Below the pieces are notes generated by a model, which worked only from the letters and a program-made list of their open reading frames with translations, did no database searches and was not told the origin of the DNA. From the NCBI GenBank assembly GCA_029844215.1, contig CM056733.1, forward strand, positions 69,469,794-69,533,793: a DNA stretch of 64,000 bases, in the 5' to 3' direction. The position numbers and the translations under genes are program-made. The stretch comes from Przewalskia tangutica. Its lineage: Eukaryota; Streptophyta; Magnoliopsida; Solanales; Solanaceae. Below, in pieces: positions 33,620 to 45,663 of this stretch; position 1 is the first letter of the stretch; the number at the start of each line of letters is the position of its first letter.

Positions 33620-34916
33620 CTATATGTAGTGAAACAATATTCTAAGTTTTATTTGCATCCAAAGCATCAAACTCAGCTCTCGTGGCAGCTTGCCATTCAG
33701 GGACAGTAGCTGCTTGAGAGTAAGTGTGGGGCTAAAAATACAATGTTTATCACAAGTAGAAGCAAATATAGAATTAATAGACATGGAGCTTACTGAAGAA
33801 GCGTTACATTCATACTGATGATAGGAAGGTGGCTTTCTAGGTCTAGTAGATTGTCTTTGTGGAATAACAACAGGAACAGGTAGAGCAGGTGTAGGATAGG
33901 AATTGGAGAAGGCAATAATGATGAAGGAGGTGATATAGGACAAGGAGATGGTGGAGCAGATAGACTGTTATCAGAAGGAGAGAAAGGGAAAGGACAAGAA
34001 ACTATCAGAACACAAACAACTTTGTCAAAAGGGAAAATATGTTCATGAAAAATGACATCCCTTGAAATAAAACAAGTATGAGAAATCAAGTTGTATATCT
34101 TATACCCTTTTTCCAAAAGGATAACTTAGGAAAACACAAGGAACTGCTTTAGGTTCAAATTTGTCCCTCTGAACTGTAGGAACAATAGTAACAAAGGCAA
34201 CCCAAAGCTTTTAAGTGTGAGTAAGTAGGTGGTTTAAGATATAGCACTTCATAAGGATATTTGTTCTTCAACAGTATGGTAGGAAATCTATTGATCAAAT
34301 ATGTAGCAGTGAGGATACAGTCCCCCTAACCTAATAGGAAGATGAGACTGGAAAAGGAATGCCCTGGCAGTTTCAAGAAGATAACTATATTTTCTTTCTA
34401 CCATCCCATTTTGTTGTGGGGTGTGTGGACGAGTTGTTTGGTGGATAATTCCTTTCTCAGAGAAAAATAAAACACTTGCAGTGCTGAGGCCTAATTCCAA
34501 GGCATTATCATTCCTAATGGTATGAAATTTGAGATTAAAATGTGTTCCAGTCATAACAATAAAAGATTTGAGAAGGTCAAAAACATGATTCAGTTGAAAA
34601 GGTTGAGTGATTTGAATCTTATCTGTCTAGCTAGAGGGCAAATTGGACCAGTAAAAAATTATTTGCTAGAGAGCTTAAAATGTGAGCTAACAGCTGGAAT
34701 AGATTTAATCCTAGAGAAAGGAAAATGACCAAGTCTGTAATATCAAAAGCACATCTATTTTATTAATATCACACATGTGTGCAGAACTTGGTACATCATT
34801 GAGGGATGAAACATGAAAATTACAAACAGACTGTGATAAAGGAAATATAGATGCAATATCAGAAACAGAATTACAAGAATCAAAATGAAAAGATTGTGTA
34901 TTTGTAGAGTGAAGCA
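33620..34916 (-). pseudogene. C2 integrase and linker
   Basis: The frame at 34288-34554 has FHTIRNDNALE (second catalytic Asp) and TPQQNGMVERKYSYLLE (catalytic Glu). The frame at 33790-34116 has SHTCFISRDVIFHEHIFPF, the conserved end of the copia integrase. A Pro/Ser-rich linker follows (33620-33990). On its 5' side it is cut at 34917 by hAT-B copy 1. The frame continues into the inverted piece at 38368-38620 once the hAT copies are discounted. Confidence 0.85.
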
Positions 34917-37900
34917 CAATGTTCTAAAAAACGCTAGGCGGGACCAGTGCGGGCAGTGGCCGCCTAGCACCTAGGCGGATTTTTTTTAATATCCATAAAA
35001 TAGTAAAATATTAAAATATATAAATCAATAAAATAAGTATTTAATTTCATAAGACATAGTAATTGACTAATTGTTAAGAACTTACATGTTAGATGAGGAA
35101 ATTTAAAATTCCATATTATCTTCATTGCCAAGGTCTCCAACATTGTGCTCTTTTGTCCGACTCCAAGTCAAACTCTTCATCATCATCATCTCCCTCATCC
35201 TCCGTGCCATCGGATACAAAATCATCTTCTTCGGACTCTCTCACTTCTTCAAAATGGCGAACACTCCTTCTTGGTTGTAATTTGCTCCCGATGCCTCACT
35301 CACCAATTTCCATGTAAGCCCCGAACCTGGTGTCACCTCATCATCTTCATCAACAATCCAAGATTGTGCATAAGTAGCTTCATTTGCTAAAAGCACATCA
35401 ATTTTATCACTTTTCTTATTCTTCTTGTTCATCAATCTTTGCATTGAATTGAACATAGACTAGTTTATTCATACGCTCGGTATCTAGCCTATTCCTCTTC
35501 TTTGTGTGAACCTACAAAAGATTTAAAGAAATATAAAGACATATGACATTTATCCATATAAATAATAATTTATTAAAAGACTTAGAATGAAAATTAATAA
35601 ATTACCGCTTCAAAGACACTCTAATTTCTTTTACAACCGGATGAGCTTGTTGTCAAAGAAAGAATCTTTCTTGCAACCTTTTGTAGATTAATGTGTGTGG
35701 TTGCCATAAGTAGCCCACCATCCAACTATAAGTTCAAAATAACCAAAAAACAAAACATTAATAATTATTGAGGCATTAAATTTAATAACTTATAAAGTCT
35801 TTAAAAAAGAGATAGTCATACCCGGATCATAAAGATCATGATTGAAGTCTCTCGCGCGGGCGAAGGAGATGCATTTCTTGTTTCACATCCTTTAGCAGCT
35901 AAAGCTCTTCCAAATGGACCTTTTCTATCCCTATACTTGGCCAACTCAACATTGATCACCGTATCTTGTATTTCAAAATCCGGATAGAATTGCTCCATAC
36001 AAGTAAAGACTCCTTCCATAACATTTTCTTGTGCTACACTTGACCATGTACTAAATGTTTTATAGTAGTATGGATTTAACATGTAAGCCGTCATATGAAG
36101 TGGAGTATCAATACGCCCCTTTTTTTTTCATCCACTATGTCAAGTATGGCCTTATACTTGTCCTCTTTATATCCCAACGCCTCTTTTATGTCATTTTTGG
36201 CTTTCAAGATCTCACCATACACAAAGTCCATAGCCGGCTTCACATCTCCATCCACAAGTCTAAGGACTTTTACTAAAGGTGTAAATACCTTCAAGCAAAG
36301 ACAAATACCATTCCAAAAGACCGGTTGCACAATAGTAGCATATGCGGTTTTTCCCTTCTTACTCTTAGACCATTTTGTGGATTCTCATGCATTTGTGCCC
36401 ACAATTCTTCTCAAGTCCTATTTCTTCTCCATTAAACTTTGTAATGTTAAGAAAGTCGTGGCAAATCTAATTACTCCGGGCCGTATTCTCCCTTTTTGTA
36501 CACTTCCTCATCAATGCCAAAGTCTTATGATGTGAATAAATAAAGACGGTAAAATTTTTGTCTTTTAAAATTGTGTTCTTGAAAAGAGGAAGCTTACCAA
36601 TGCCTTCAAGCATAAGGTTGATAGTGTGAGTGGCACATGGAGTCCAAAAGATTTGAGGCCTCTTTTCTTTCAACAAAATCGCGGCCGCCATATTGTTGGA
36701 AGCATTGTCGGTCACCACTTGGACCACATTTTGAGCCCCAACACTTTCAATGCACTCATCAACATAATTAAATATGTAAACACCGGTATGTGAGTCCCCG
36801 GAAGCCTCTTTAGAAGAAAGGAAAGTTGTGTCAAATCGACAATTAACGCACAAATTCATAATGCTTCTTCTATTTCTATCACTCCAAGTATCGGTCATGA
36901 TTGAACAACTCATTTTTCCCATTTTTATTCTTGAGGTTTGAGTGATATTTTTGTTCTTTCCACCTCACCCTTCAATAGTGGCTCTCTAAGTTGGTATTGG
37001 CTCGGAGGTTGGTAACCCGGACCAAATTGTCCAATTGACTCAACCAATCTTTTAAAACTATCATTCTCCACCGCATGAAAGGGAATACCGGACTCATATA
37101 CCCATCTTGCCAAGTATTTATGTACTTAAAGACTTCTTTCTTTGGAAAGAGCATCATGTATACTTTGTTGTCTTGTTGTCTTGATTTCACTAGAAAAAAA
37201 TTCATTAGGATTGATTTTAGAAGCAAATCTATCCATAGGACCAAGAGGACGAGGAGGTGGTCTTTTTGTTCTCGTTCCTCTTTCTTCCATATTTTCAATT
37301 TCTTGCACCTCTTGTTGAATCTCAACCTCACTTCTTACGGCTTCAACCACATCTTTCTTCACTATTTTTTTCTTTTTAGCACCGTCAATTGCATCTTTAC
37401 ATCGTTTCATATCTTCTTTAGATGTCTTTGAACATGGAGTTATATTGCCTCTTATGTTAGCAATATGTTGTTTAAGCCGGTAAACCCCTCCACTATATTC
37501 TTTTCCACACAACAAACATTTCCACTTATCACTATTTTTTTTCATTACATAGTATTCCATATTCCCCACCTATATCACCACTAGTTCTTTTTAATCTAGA
37601 AGCATTAGAAGTCGACTCGTCATGTTCAATCGAATTAGAACTCATTGTTGATTCTTGATTGTTGTTTAAATTATAATTAAAATATTGAATAACCTGTAAA
37701 AATAGATAAATCAAATAATCAATAAGATAATAACAATAAACTCAATCACTAGAACTTCACAATTGATAATTTAAATAACGTGCTCACCGCCTCACCCTCA
37801 CTGTTCACATTGTTGTTCACTGCCTCACTGCCTTTTTTTTTCTTTTCTGATTTGCTAATTTTTTTTTCTGATTGCTTGCAGACAACAGTGGAACAGTGAG

Positions 37901-38367
37901 CACGCAGCAGGAGAACCGAGAAGGCGAGAACCAAAAAAAAACATAGGAGAAGAAAAAAAAGAACTGTTGGTTGCTGCTCCGACGACGTCGAAAAACAGAG
38001 CACGTCGGTCGTCGGCTTCACCACTTCAGTCGAAAAATAGAGCACGACGGGAAAACAAAAGATTAAAAAAAAAAACTTACCTGCTCGTCGGCTTCTTCTT
38101 CATTCCACCGTGGGCTTGACGTTGACGGCTTCTTTTTTCTTTTCTTGTTCTCGTTGCCTTTCTCAGTTCTGGCTGTTGCTGCTTTGTATATTTGTTTTGT
38201 GAAGTTGTAATATTATTAGACAAATAGTATATATAGTTATGTTAAAAACAATTGGTAAAATTACGAAAATGCCCCCGTTTTTTTAAAATCTGTCCGCCTA
38301 GAGGAATAGTGCCTCGGCTCACTCCCGCTCAGCGCATAGGCCTAGACGGCCGCCCAGAGGAACATTG
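34917..38367 (-). mobile_element. hAT-B copy 1
   Basis: The left end, CAATGTTCTAAAAAACGCT, pairs with the right end, AGAGGAACATTG. The subterminal zones are full of CCGCCTAGGCGG-type palindromic words. The left flank is GTGAAGCA (34909-34916), but the right flank is CTTTCCAT, so its own two flanks do not match. The reverse complement of GTGAAGCA instead sits next to copy 2 (38613-38620), as expected after inversion of the segment between the copies. It carries a minus-strand transposase pseudogene. This family is distinct from hAT1/2/3. Confidence 0.87.
35103..37645 (-). pseudogene. hAT transposase, hAT-B copy 1
   Basis: Starts MSSNSIEHDES at 37645. A frameshift occurs at an A-run, after which the BED finger reads WKCLLCGKEY with RLKQH (near 37470-37530). 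Further on come an Arg/Pro linker, LARWVYESGIPFHAVE (near 37060-37110), the DUF659/DDE-region motifs MTDTWSDRNRRSIMN, VQVVTDNASNN and ATHTINLMLEG (36590-36900), and a C-terminal exon near 35103-35510 ending with acidic residues. A stop codon between SKERSL and VHKYLAR (near 37128) is shared with copy 2. The hATC exon is split by intron-like AT-rich gaps near 35510-35820. Inactive. Confidence 0.85.
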
Positions 38368-38620
38368 CTTTCCATAAAGATTTACTTTTTGACTTACATC
38401 CTTTATTCATTCCTTGTCTAGTCTCACTTCCAAATGGTTACAAGGTCACCGGTGTGGGTTCTTTGACTTTGTTTCCTAATCTAGTTTTACACAATATTCT
38501 TTATATTTCTATCTTTCAACATAATTTGATTTCTGTTCACAAGTTACTTGAACAAATCGATGGATTAATTTTGTTTATCAAGGTAAATTGGCTAAGGGCT
38601 TATACAAGTTACTGCTTCAC
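38368..38620 (+). pseudogene. Inverted piece of copia C2 pol between the two hAT-B copies
   Basis: Plus-strand protein here reads VSLPNGYKVTGVGSLTLF and NLVLHNILYISIF, with HNLISVHKLL. This is the copia region just after the protease, while all other C2 coding sequence is on the minus strand. Its start follows on from the protease motif at 45664-45715, and its end continues in frame into the GAG-pre-integrase sequence left of 34917. It is therefore the missing C2 segment, flipped in place. It ends with TGCTTCAC (38613-38620), the reverse complement of the duplication left of copy 1. Confidence 0.87.
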
Positions 38621-41503
38621 CAATGCTCTAAAAAACGCTCTGGGTGGCCGCCTAGGCGGCGCTGGGCGAGAGTGAGTCGAGGCGCTTTTCCTTTAGGCGG
38701 AAATATTTTAAAAAAACGGGGGCATTTTCGTAATTTACCTAAATCCGGGGTATTTTCATAATTTTACCTATTTTTTTACCTAACTATATATACTATTTGT
38801 CTTAATAATATTACAACTTCACAAAACAAATATACAAAGCAGCAGCAGCCAGAACTGAGAAAGACAACGAGAACAAGAAAAGAAAAAAGAAGAAGAAGAA
38901 GCCGTCAACGTCAAGCCCACGGTGGACTGAAGAAGAAGCCGACGAGCAGCGGAGCAGCCGAGCAAGTTTTTTTTTTAATCTTTTGTTTTCCCGTCGTGCT
39001 CTGTTTTTTGACTGAAGCGTTGAAGCCGACGACCGACGTGCTCTTTTTTTTGACGTTGTCGGAGCAGCAGCCAGCAGTTCTTTTTTTTCTTCTCCTCTGT
39101 TTTTTTTTGGTTCTCGACTTCTCGCCTTCTCGGTTCTACTGCTGTGTGCTCACTGTTCCGCCACTGCTGTCTGCGAGCATTCAGAAAAAAAATAGCAAAT
39201 CAGAAAAAGAAAAAAAAGTGAGCCAGTGAGCAACAATGTGAACAGTGAGGGTGAGGCGGTGAGCACGTTGTTTAAATTATCAATTGTGAAGTTCTAGTGA
39301 TTGCGTTTATTGTTATTATCTTATTGATTATTTGATTTATCTATTTTTACAGGTTATTCAATATTTTAATTATAATTTAAACAACAATCAAGAATCAACA
39401 ATGAGTTCTAATTCGATTGAATATGGCGAGTAGACTTCTAATGCTTCTAGATTAAAAAGAACTAGTGGTGATATAGGTTGGGAATATGGAATACTATGTA
39501 ATGAAAAAAAATAATGATAAGTGGAAATGTTTGTTGTGTGGAAAAGAATATAGTGGAGGGGTTTACCGGCTTAAACAACTTGTTGCTAACATGAAGCAAT
39601 ATAGCTCCATGTTCAAAGACATCTAAAGAAGATATGAAACGATATAAAGATGCAGTTGATGGTGCTAAAAAGAAAAAAATAGTGAAGAAAAATGTGGTTG
39701 AAGCCGTAAGAAGTGAGGTTGAGATTCAACAAGAGGTGCAAGAAATTGAAAATATGGAAGAAAGAGGAACGAGAACAAAAAGACCACATCCTCGTCCTCT
39801 TGGTCCTATGGATAGATTTGCTTCTAAAATCAATCCTAATGAATCTTTTTCTAGTAAAATCAAGACAACAAGACAACAAAGTATACATGATGCTCTTTCC
39901 AAAGAAAGAAGTCTTTAAGTACACAAATATTTGGCAAGATGGGTATATGAGTCCGGTATTCTCTTTCATGCGGTGGAGAATGATAGTTTTAAAAGATTGG
40001 TTGAGTCAATTGGACAATTTGGTCCGGATTACCAACCTCCGAGCCAATACCAACTTAGAGAGCCACTATTGAAGGGTGAGGTGGAAAGAACAAAAATATC
40101 ACTCAAACCTCAAGAATAAAAATGCGAAAAATGAGTTGTTCAATCATGACCGATGCTTGAAGTGATAGAAATAGAAGAAGCATTATGAATTTGTGCGTTA
40201 ATTGTCGATTTGACACAACTTTCCTTTCTTCTAAAGAGGCTTCCGGGGACATACCGGTGTTTACATATTTAATTATGTTGATGAGTGCATTGAAAGTGTT
40301 GGGCTCAAAATGTGGTCCAAGTGGTGACCGACAATGCCTCCAACAATATCGCGGCCGCGGTTTTATTGAAAGAAAAGAGGCCTCAAATCTTTTGGACTCC
40401 GTGTGCCACTCACACTATCAACCTTATGCTTGAAGGCATTGGTAAGCTTCCTCTTTTCAAGAACACAATTTTAAAGGCCAAAATTTTTACCGTCTTTATT
40501 TATTCACATCACAAGACTTTGGCATTGATGAGCAAGTGTACAAAAAGAGAGATAATACGGCCCAGAATAACTAGATTTGTCACGGCTTTCTTAACATTAC
40601 AAGTTTAATAAAGAAGAAAGAGGACTTGAGAAGAATGGTGGGCACCAATGCGTGGGAATCCACAAAATGGTCTAAGAGTAAGAAGAGAAAAACCGCATAT
40701 GCTACTATTGTGCAACCGACCTTTTGGAATGGTATTTGTCTTTGCTTGAATGTATTTACACCTTTAGTATAGAGATGTGAAGCCGGCTATGGATTTTGTG
40801 TATGGTGAGATCTTGAAAGCCAAAAATGACATAAAAGAGGGTTTGGGATATAAAGAAGACAAGTATAAGGCCATATTTGACATAGTGGATGAAAAAGGAA
40901 AGGGGTGTATTGATACTCCACTTCATATGACGACTTACATGTTAAATCCATACTACTTCTATAAAACATTTAGTACATGGTCAAGTGTAGTACAATAAAA
41001 TGTTATGGAAATAGTCTTTACTTGTATGGAGCAATTCTATCTGAATTTGGAGATACAAGATACAGTGATCAGTGTTGAGTTGGCCAAGTATAGGGATAGA
41101 AAAGGTCCCTTTGGAAGAGCTTTAGCGGCTAAAGGATGTGAAACAAATCATGATCTTTATGATCCGGGTATGACTATCTCTTTTTTAAAGACTTTATAAG
41201 TTATTAAATTTAATGCCTCAATAATTATTAATTAAATTATTAATATTTTATTTTTTGATTATTTTGAACTTATAGTTGGATGGTTGGCTACTTATGGCAA
41301 CCACACACCGAATCTACAAAAGGTTGCAAGAAAGATTCTTTCTTTGACAACAAGCTCATCCGGTTGTGAAAGAAATTGGAGTGTGTTTGAAGCGGTAATT
41401 TACTAATTTTCATTCTAAGTCTTTTAATAAATTATTATTTATATGAATAAATGTCATAAGTCACTAAGTTTTTATATTTCTTTAAATCTTTTGTAGGTTC
41501 ACA

Positions 41504-44500
41504 TAAGGTTGGCCATTGGGTCGGGCCGGGCCCAGTGGGATCGGGATGGGCGGGATCAAGCGAGGACGGGACGAGAGGGAGGCGAGGGTGGGGCGGGCGA
41601 GCGGGACCGTACAATGGGATGATATCGTGTCGATCCGTCACCGATCCGGTGAAGCGATGGAGTCGGGACGGGCGAGACTTTTTTTTTTAAAAAAAATTGC
41701 CACTAAATTTAAAATAAATACTAACAAAGTAACATATACTCATATAGTGATAGTCATATATTCATATCATACTCATATATATTTATAAACTAAATAATTA
41801 AACAAAGACAAGAAGAATGTAAAAAAAACATCTCAAGGTTGTTTTTGTGCCTCTTCTATTATTAATTATTTCATTGAAATATACAAGATTCGGAATTAAA
41901 ACATTGTAGAGTACTGTTGTTGAAAAGAATTGCAAAAGACATTGAAAAAATAAAAAAATACTAAAATTGCAATGAAATAAATTACCAATTTGAAAATATT
42001 TTTTCTAGTTTCTTTATAACTTCGTGTGGTTCTTCGGTTGGAATTGGTATATCTTGGTCAAATTGTTCCACGTCGCTACTCATGCCTTCAGATAAGATCT
42101 CATTGTAGTTTTCGTCTTTTTCTTCGTTAATCTCTGGGTGAGACATTCTTTCTTCGCTCACGTATCAATCTCTGAATAGTACCGCCATCTCCAAGCTGTC
42201 TCCGACTAATGAGTGTTTGTGCTCTCCTATTTGAATCAGTACGTGACGCTTTGAAGCGATGGCGCCAGATGTTCAAAACATCTCGCCATCATTGAAAGTG
42301 TCGGAAATGTCTTCTCATTCTGCATCCAATATTTCAAAGCAAGTCTTCTTTCCGTCTTCATTGTGTCGCTTGGTAAGGTAAAGTGTCTGCAAAACAAAAA
42401 CATCGAACTTCGCTAATTTGGTTAGCGATTGCTACCACATTCTATTTCTGAGATTTTCAATACTGTCCGCAGAAACAACATGTTTTTTTAGAGGCTGTGT
42501 TGAAGCAGAAGAAGATGGTACGAAAGTCGGTTGGTTACTAGAACTTTCTTGCTGGTAATGTCGATATACTTTTTTGCATTCATCTTCTACGCTATCCAAC
42601 ACTTCTTCTAGCGTTTGTTCAATAGGTGGCTCAACATTTAAATTTTTGGGAGTTGGAGGTGGTAGTACGTCCATAATATTTTCAATAAGACTTTTACAAC
42701 CGTCTACTTTAATAGTCGGATTTAATATAGCACCAACAATATAAATAGGGGGAATAGGAATAAAATATTTCTTTAATTTCATAATTTTTTTTAATAGCTG
42801 TCTTATAAGCAGGTTTTTCCATATATTCTTTAAGCAGTAAAAATATTATAGCTATATAAAACAACATAGTTGAAATAGTATGATAATATAAAGTAGAAAT
42901 TCTTTTGTTGCTCGTTGAAAATTCTCTAGAAATACAATAAGTTCTCTAATTTTTTCACAATCATTATCCACAATCATATCAGTTGGATTTTGATTATGGA
43001 CGTTAAAAAATAAAGTGATAGGTTTTCTATAATCATAAGCAACAACTAGCTGGTCATGTAAAGAATTTCACTTAGTGGGTACTTCTTCGGGAATTTTTCT
43101 GTAAGATAGTCCACAATCGTGACAAGTTTTTATATATTATTTTCTCTGTTGGATTCTATTATTTTAAAAATAAAGTTTATAGCAAATTGTATTTTTTCAA
43201 GAATATCTTGAAAAAGTGAAAGACCATCCTTTACAACTAAGTTATAAATATGACACGCACATTTGATATGAAAATGGTTTGGAAAAGACGGAGTTAAAAC
43301 TTCTTTTAAAACATAAATAACATAATTGTTAGAAACTGCATTATCTAATGTAATACTCATAATTTTATCAGTTATTCCGTAATAATCGCAGACTAAATAA
43401 ATATTTTCTGAAATAAACTGACCAGTGTGCCTACTATCTATATATTTATATGCTAAAATACGTTTTTGCATAGACCGTTTATAATCTATCCAATGACAGG
43501 TTATCGTTAAATAATCATGGTCGTTAGTACTACGACCTATATCAGAAGTTAGAGCGACTTTGCCATTAAAATGATATAATGCATAACGTAAATACTGTTG
43601 ATATTCATGTGCAAATCTAAATACATCTCTTTTAACAATTAATCTAGGAAACCTTTATAAGCAGGATTATACATATCTCTAATATAATGAATAAAACCAG
43701 GAGATTCAGAAAATGAAAAAGGCAAACCCTCCACAACAACTAATTTTGCTAGTGCTTCCCTATCTTTATGTTTATCGTATTTAGGGCCTACAACTTCCCC
43801 GTCATAGGGTTAATTTGACCCTGTACTTTGTCCAGGACAGTATGTGAACCTTGTCCCGATTGAGAGGGCGCTTTCTCACCATCTTTTTCAATAATGTATT
43901 ATGCATGCAAGACTTTGTGTTTTTGCAGCAGGTGTCTTCCTAAACCCCCCGCTCCATCATTACCTTGTCCAGTTTTAAAAGTATAAACAGTTTTACAAGT
44001 TTTACATATAGCTACTTGATTTGGTACGTCACTGTCAAAATATTTTCATACAACTGATTTTAATGGTCATTTTGTCGGACCTCGTCTCATACTAGGGGGA
44101 ATAGGAGGCATTTCACTAGTGGGTGTATCATCATCTACATTAGTGAGTGTATCATCATCTAGAGTGACATCTAAATTAAAGGCTTCTTCATTTTGACAAA
44201 ATACATGGTCTTCTAGATCATATGGTATTTCAGGAAACTGTTCAGGATCAATAAAATCATCTTGTCTAGGAGTAGGACTAGGAATACTAGAAGAAGTACC
44301 ATTGCCACTATTCTACCTACTAGAAGAAGTACCCTTGCCGAAAATACTTTTTGTTCTTTTCATTTTAATTATGGTAATAAATAGTTAAAGACTTAAAGAT
44401 AATGAAATTAAATGTGTTAAATGAAATAAAGACAAAATAATAATTTAATGAGAGAACGAATGTACCAAACGCCGACGTAGAGTCGACGTGTAATCGAGAT

Positions 44501-45038
44501 GTTGAAAATTGAAACTTTGCTCGATAGATAATCCTCAAGCTAGTTGTCAACTTAACTCTCAATTCCCAAATTAATAAATAGATTTGATATGTAGTAGACA
44601 ATGTTGTATAGAGATTGATTGATTGAAAGATTAGAAAGAGTAGGAAGATTTGTGAAAATAATAAGAAGAGGAAATGATGTATTTGTAGTTGGAAAATTGG
44701 GTTAAAGTGTAAATATAATAACTTAGGGGTTAAAAATAAATATAAAGGGGGTAGGGGGGTTGGGGAGTAGGAGAGGCCAAAAATGGCTATTGCTTAACGA
44801 TCAAAATGTAAAATAGTCGTTATTGCAACGGTTATTTTTGCAATTGGGTGAGTTTCGGGCGGGATATGACGGGACGGGGGACGGGGTGGGGGGGGGGTGG
44901 GGGGTCAGAGCGGGACTGGGCCAGGCGAGACCATACCATGTCCCGTCCCGGTTCGAGCCCCAATCCCGCTAATTTTTTTTTTAAATTATTCGGAGTCGGG
45001 ACGGGGACCGATCCGGGACGGCCCACTGGCCAGCCCTA
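41504..45038 (-). mobile_element. hAT3: complete hAT element, same family as hAT1 and hAT2
   Basis: Ends TAAGGTTGGCCATTGGGTC and CCCACTGGCCAGCCCTA. An exact 8-bp duplication GGTTCACA flanks it (41496-41503 and 45039-45046). GGGAC-rich subterminal zones lie at both ends. The transposase pseudogene runs on the minus strand and matches hAT2 along its length. The insertion point is the first bases of the last exon of the hAT-B copy 2 transposase. Confidence 0.92.
41992..44363 (-). pseudogene. hAT transposase (hAT3)
   Basis: From a start at 44363 the order is an acidic N-terminus; a BED-type finger near 43920-44010 (ICKTCKT with RHLLQKH); the region with KHRDREALAKLVVVE near 43730-43790; the catalytic region at 43130-43471, with SITLDNAVSNNYV and CACHIYNLVVKDG; an intermediate frame at 42432-42782, with ANPTIKVDGCKSLIE-like residues; and a degraded C-terminal hATC region near 42010-42300. 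Several stops and frameshifts occur. Compared with hAT2 the breaks fall in different places, so each decayed separately. Confidence 0.83.
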
Positions 45039-45663
45039 GGTTCACACAAAGAAGAGGAATAGTCTAGATACCGAGCGTATGAATAAACTAGTCTATGTTC
45101 AATTCAATGCAAGATTGATGAACAAGAAGAAGAAAAGTGATAAAATTGATGTGCTTTTAACAAATGAAGCTACTTATGCACAATCTTGGATTGTTGATGG
45201 AGTAGATGAAGGTGATGATGAATATGATGAGGTGACACCGGGTTTGGGGCTTACATGGAAATTGGTGAGTGAGGCATCAGGAGCAAATGAAGAATTACAA
45301 CCAAGGAGTGTTCGCCATTTTGAAAAAGTGAGAAAGCCCGAAGAAGATGATTTTGTATTTGATGGCACGGAGGATGAGGGAGATGATGATGATGATATAA
45401 GAGTTTGACTTGGCGTCGGACAAAGAAGAGCACGATGTTGGAGACCTTGGCAATGAAGATAATATGGAATTTTAAATTTCTTCATCTAACATATAAGTTC
45501 TTAACAATTAGTCAATTACTATGTCTTATGAAATTAAGTACTTATTTTATTGATTTAATGATTTTATTGATTTATATATTTTACTATTTTATGGACATTA
45601 AAAAAAACCGCCTAGCCGCCTAGGCGGCCACTCCCCGCACTGGTCCCACCTAGCGTTTTTTTT

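Larger units (their letters stand above)
39401..45474 (+). pseudogene. hAT transposase, hAT-B copy 2 (interrupted by hAT3)
   Basis: Start MSSNSIE at 39401. The BED finger is near 39520-39600 and its C-terminal side is degraded (QLVANMKQ). A run of eight A bases (about 39505-39512) shifts the frame, and a stop after SKERSL near 39917 is shared with copy 1. Catalytic-domain pieces run to about 41200 (VQVVTDNASNN, ATHTINLMLEG). An exon at 41276-41392 encodes the hATC motif, with LSLTTSSSGCERNWSVFEA. It is bordered by AG before it and GT after it, as in a spliced gene. The last exon begins at VHTKKRNSL and is interrupted right at its start by hAT3. It resumes at 45039 and ends with acidic residues near 45474. 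Inactive. Confidence 0.85.
38621..45663 (+). mobile_element. hAT-B copy 2, split by hAT3
   Basis: The left end, CAATGCTCTAAAAAACGCT, matches copy 1 in inverted orientation. Sequence runs parallel to copy 1 throughout, apart from the 3.5-kb hAT3 insertion. The right end reads TAGCGTTTTTTTTAA and lacks the last bases of the terminus, so the target duplication on that side is lost. Without hAT3 it is about 3.5 kb, the same size as copy 1. Confidence 0.87.

Noticed and set aside
44365..44601. ORF conserved between hAT2 (26429-26635) and hAT3
   Set aside because: It lies upstream of the transposase start in both elements and is most simply a conserved untranslated leader of the family.
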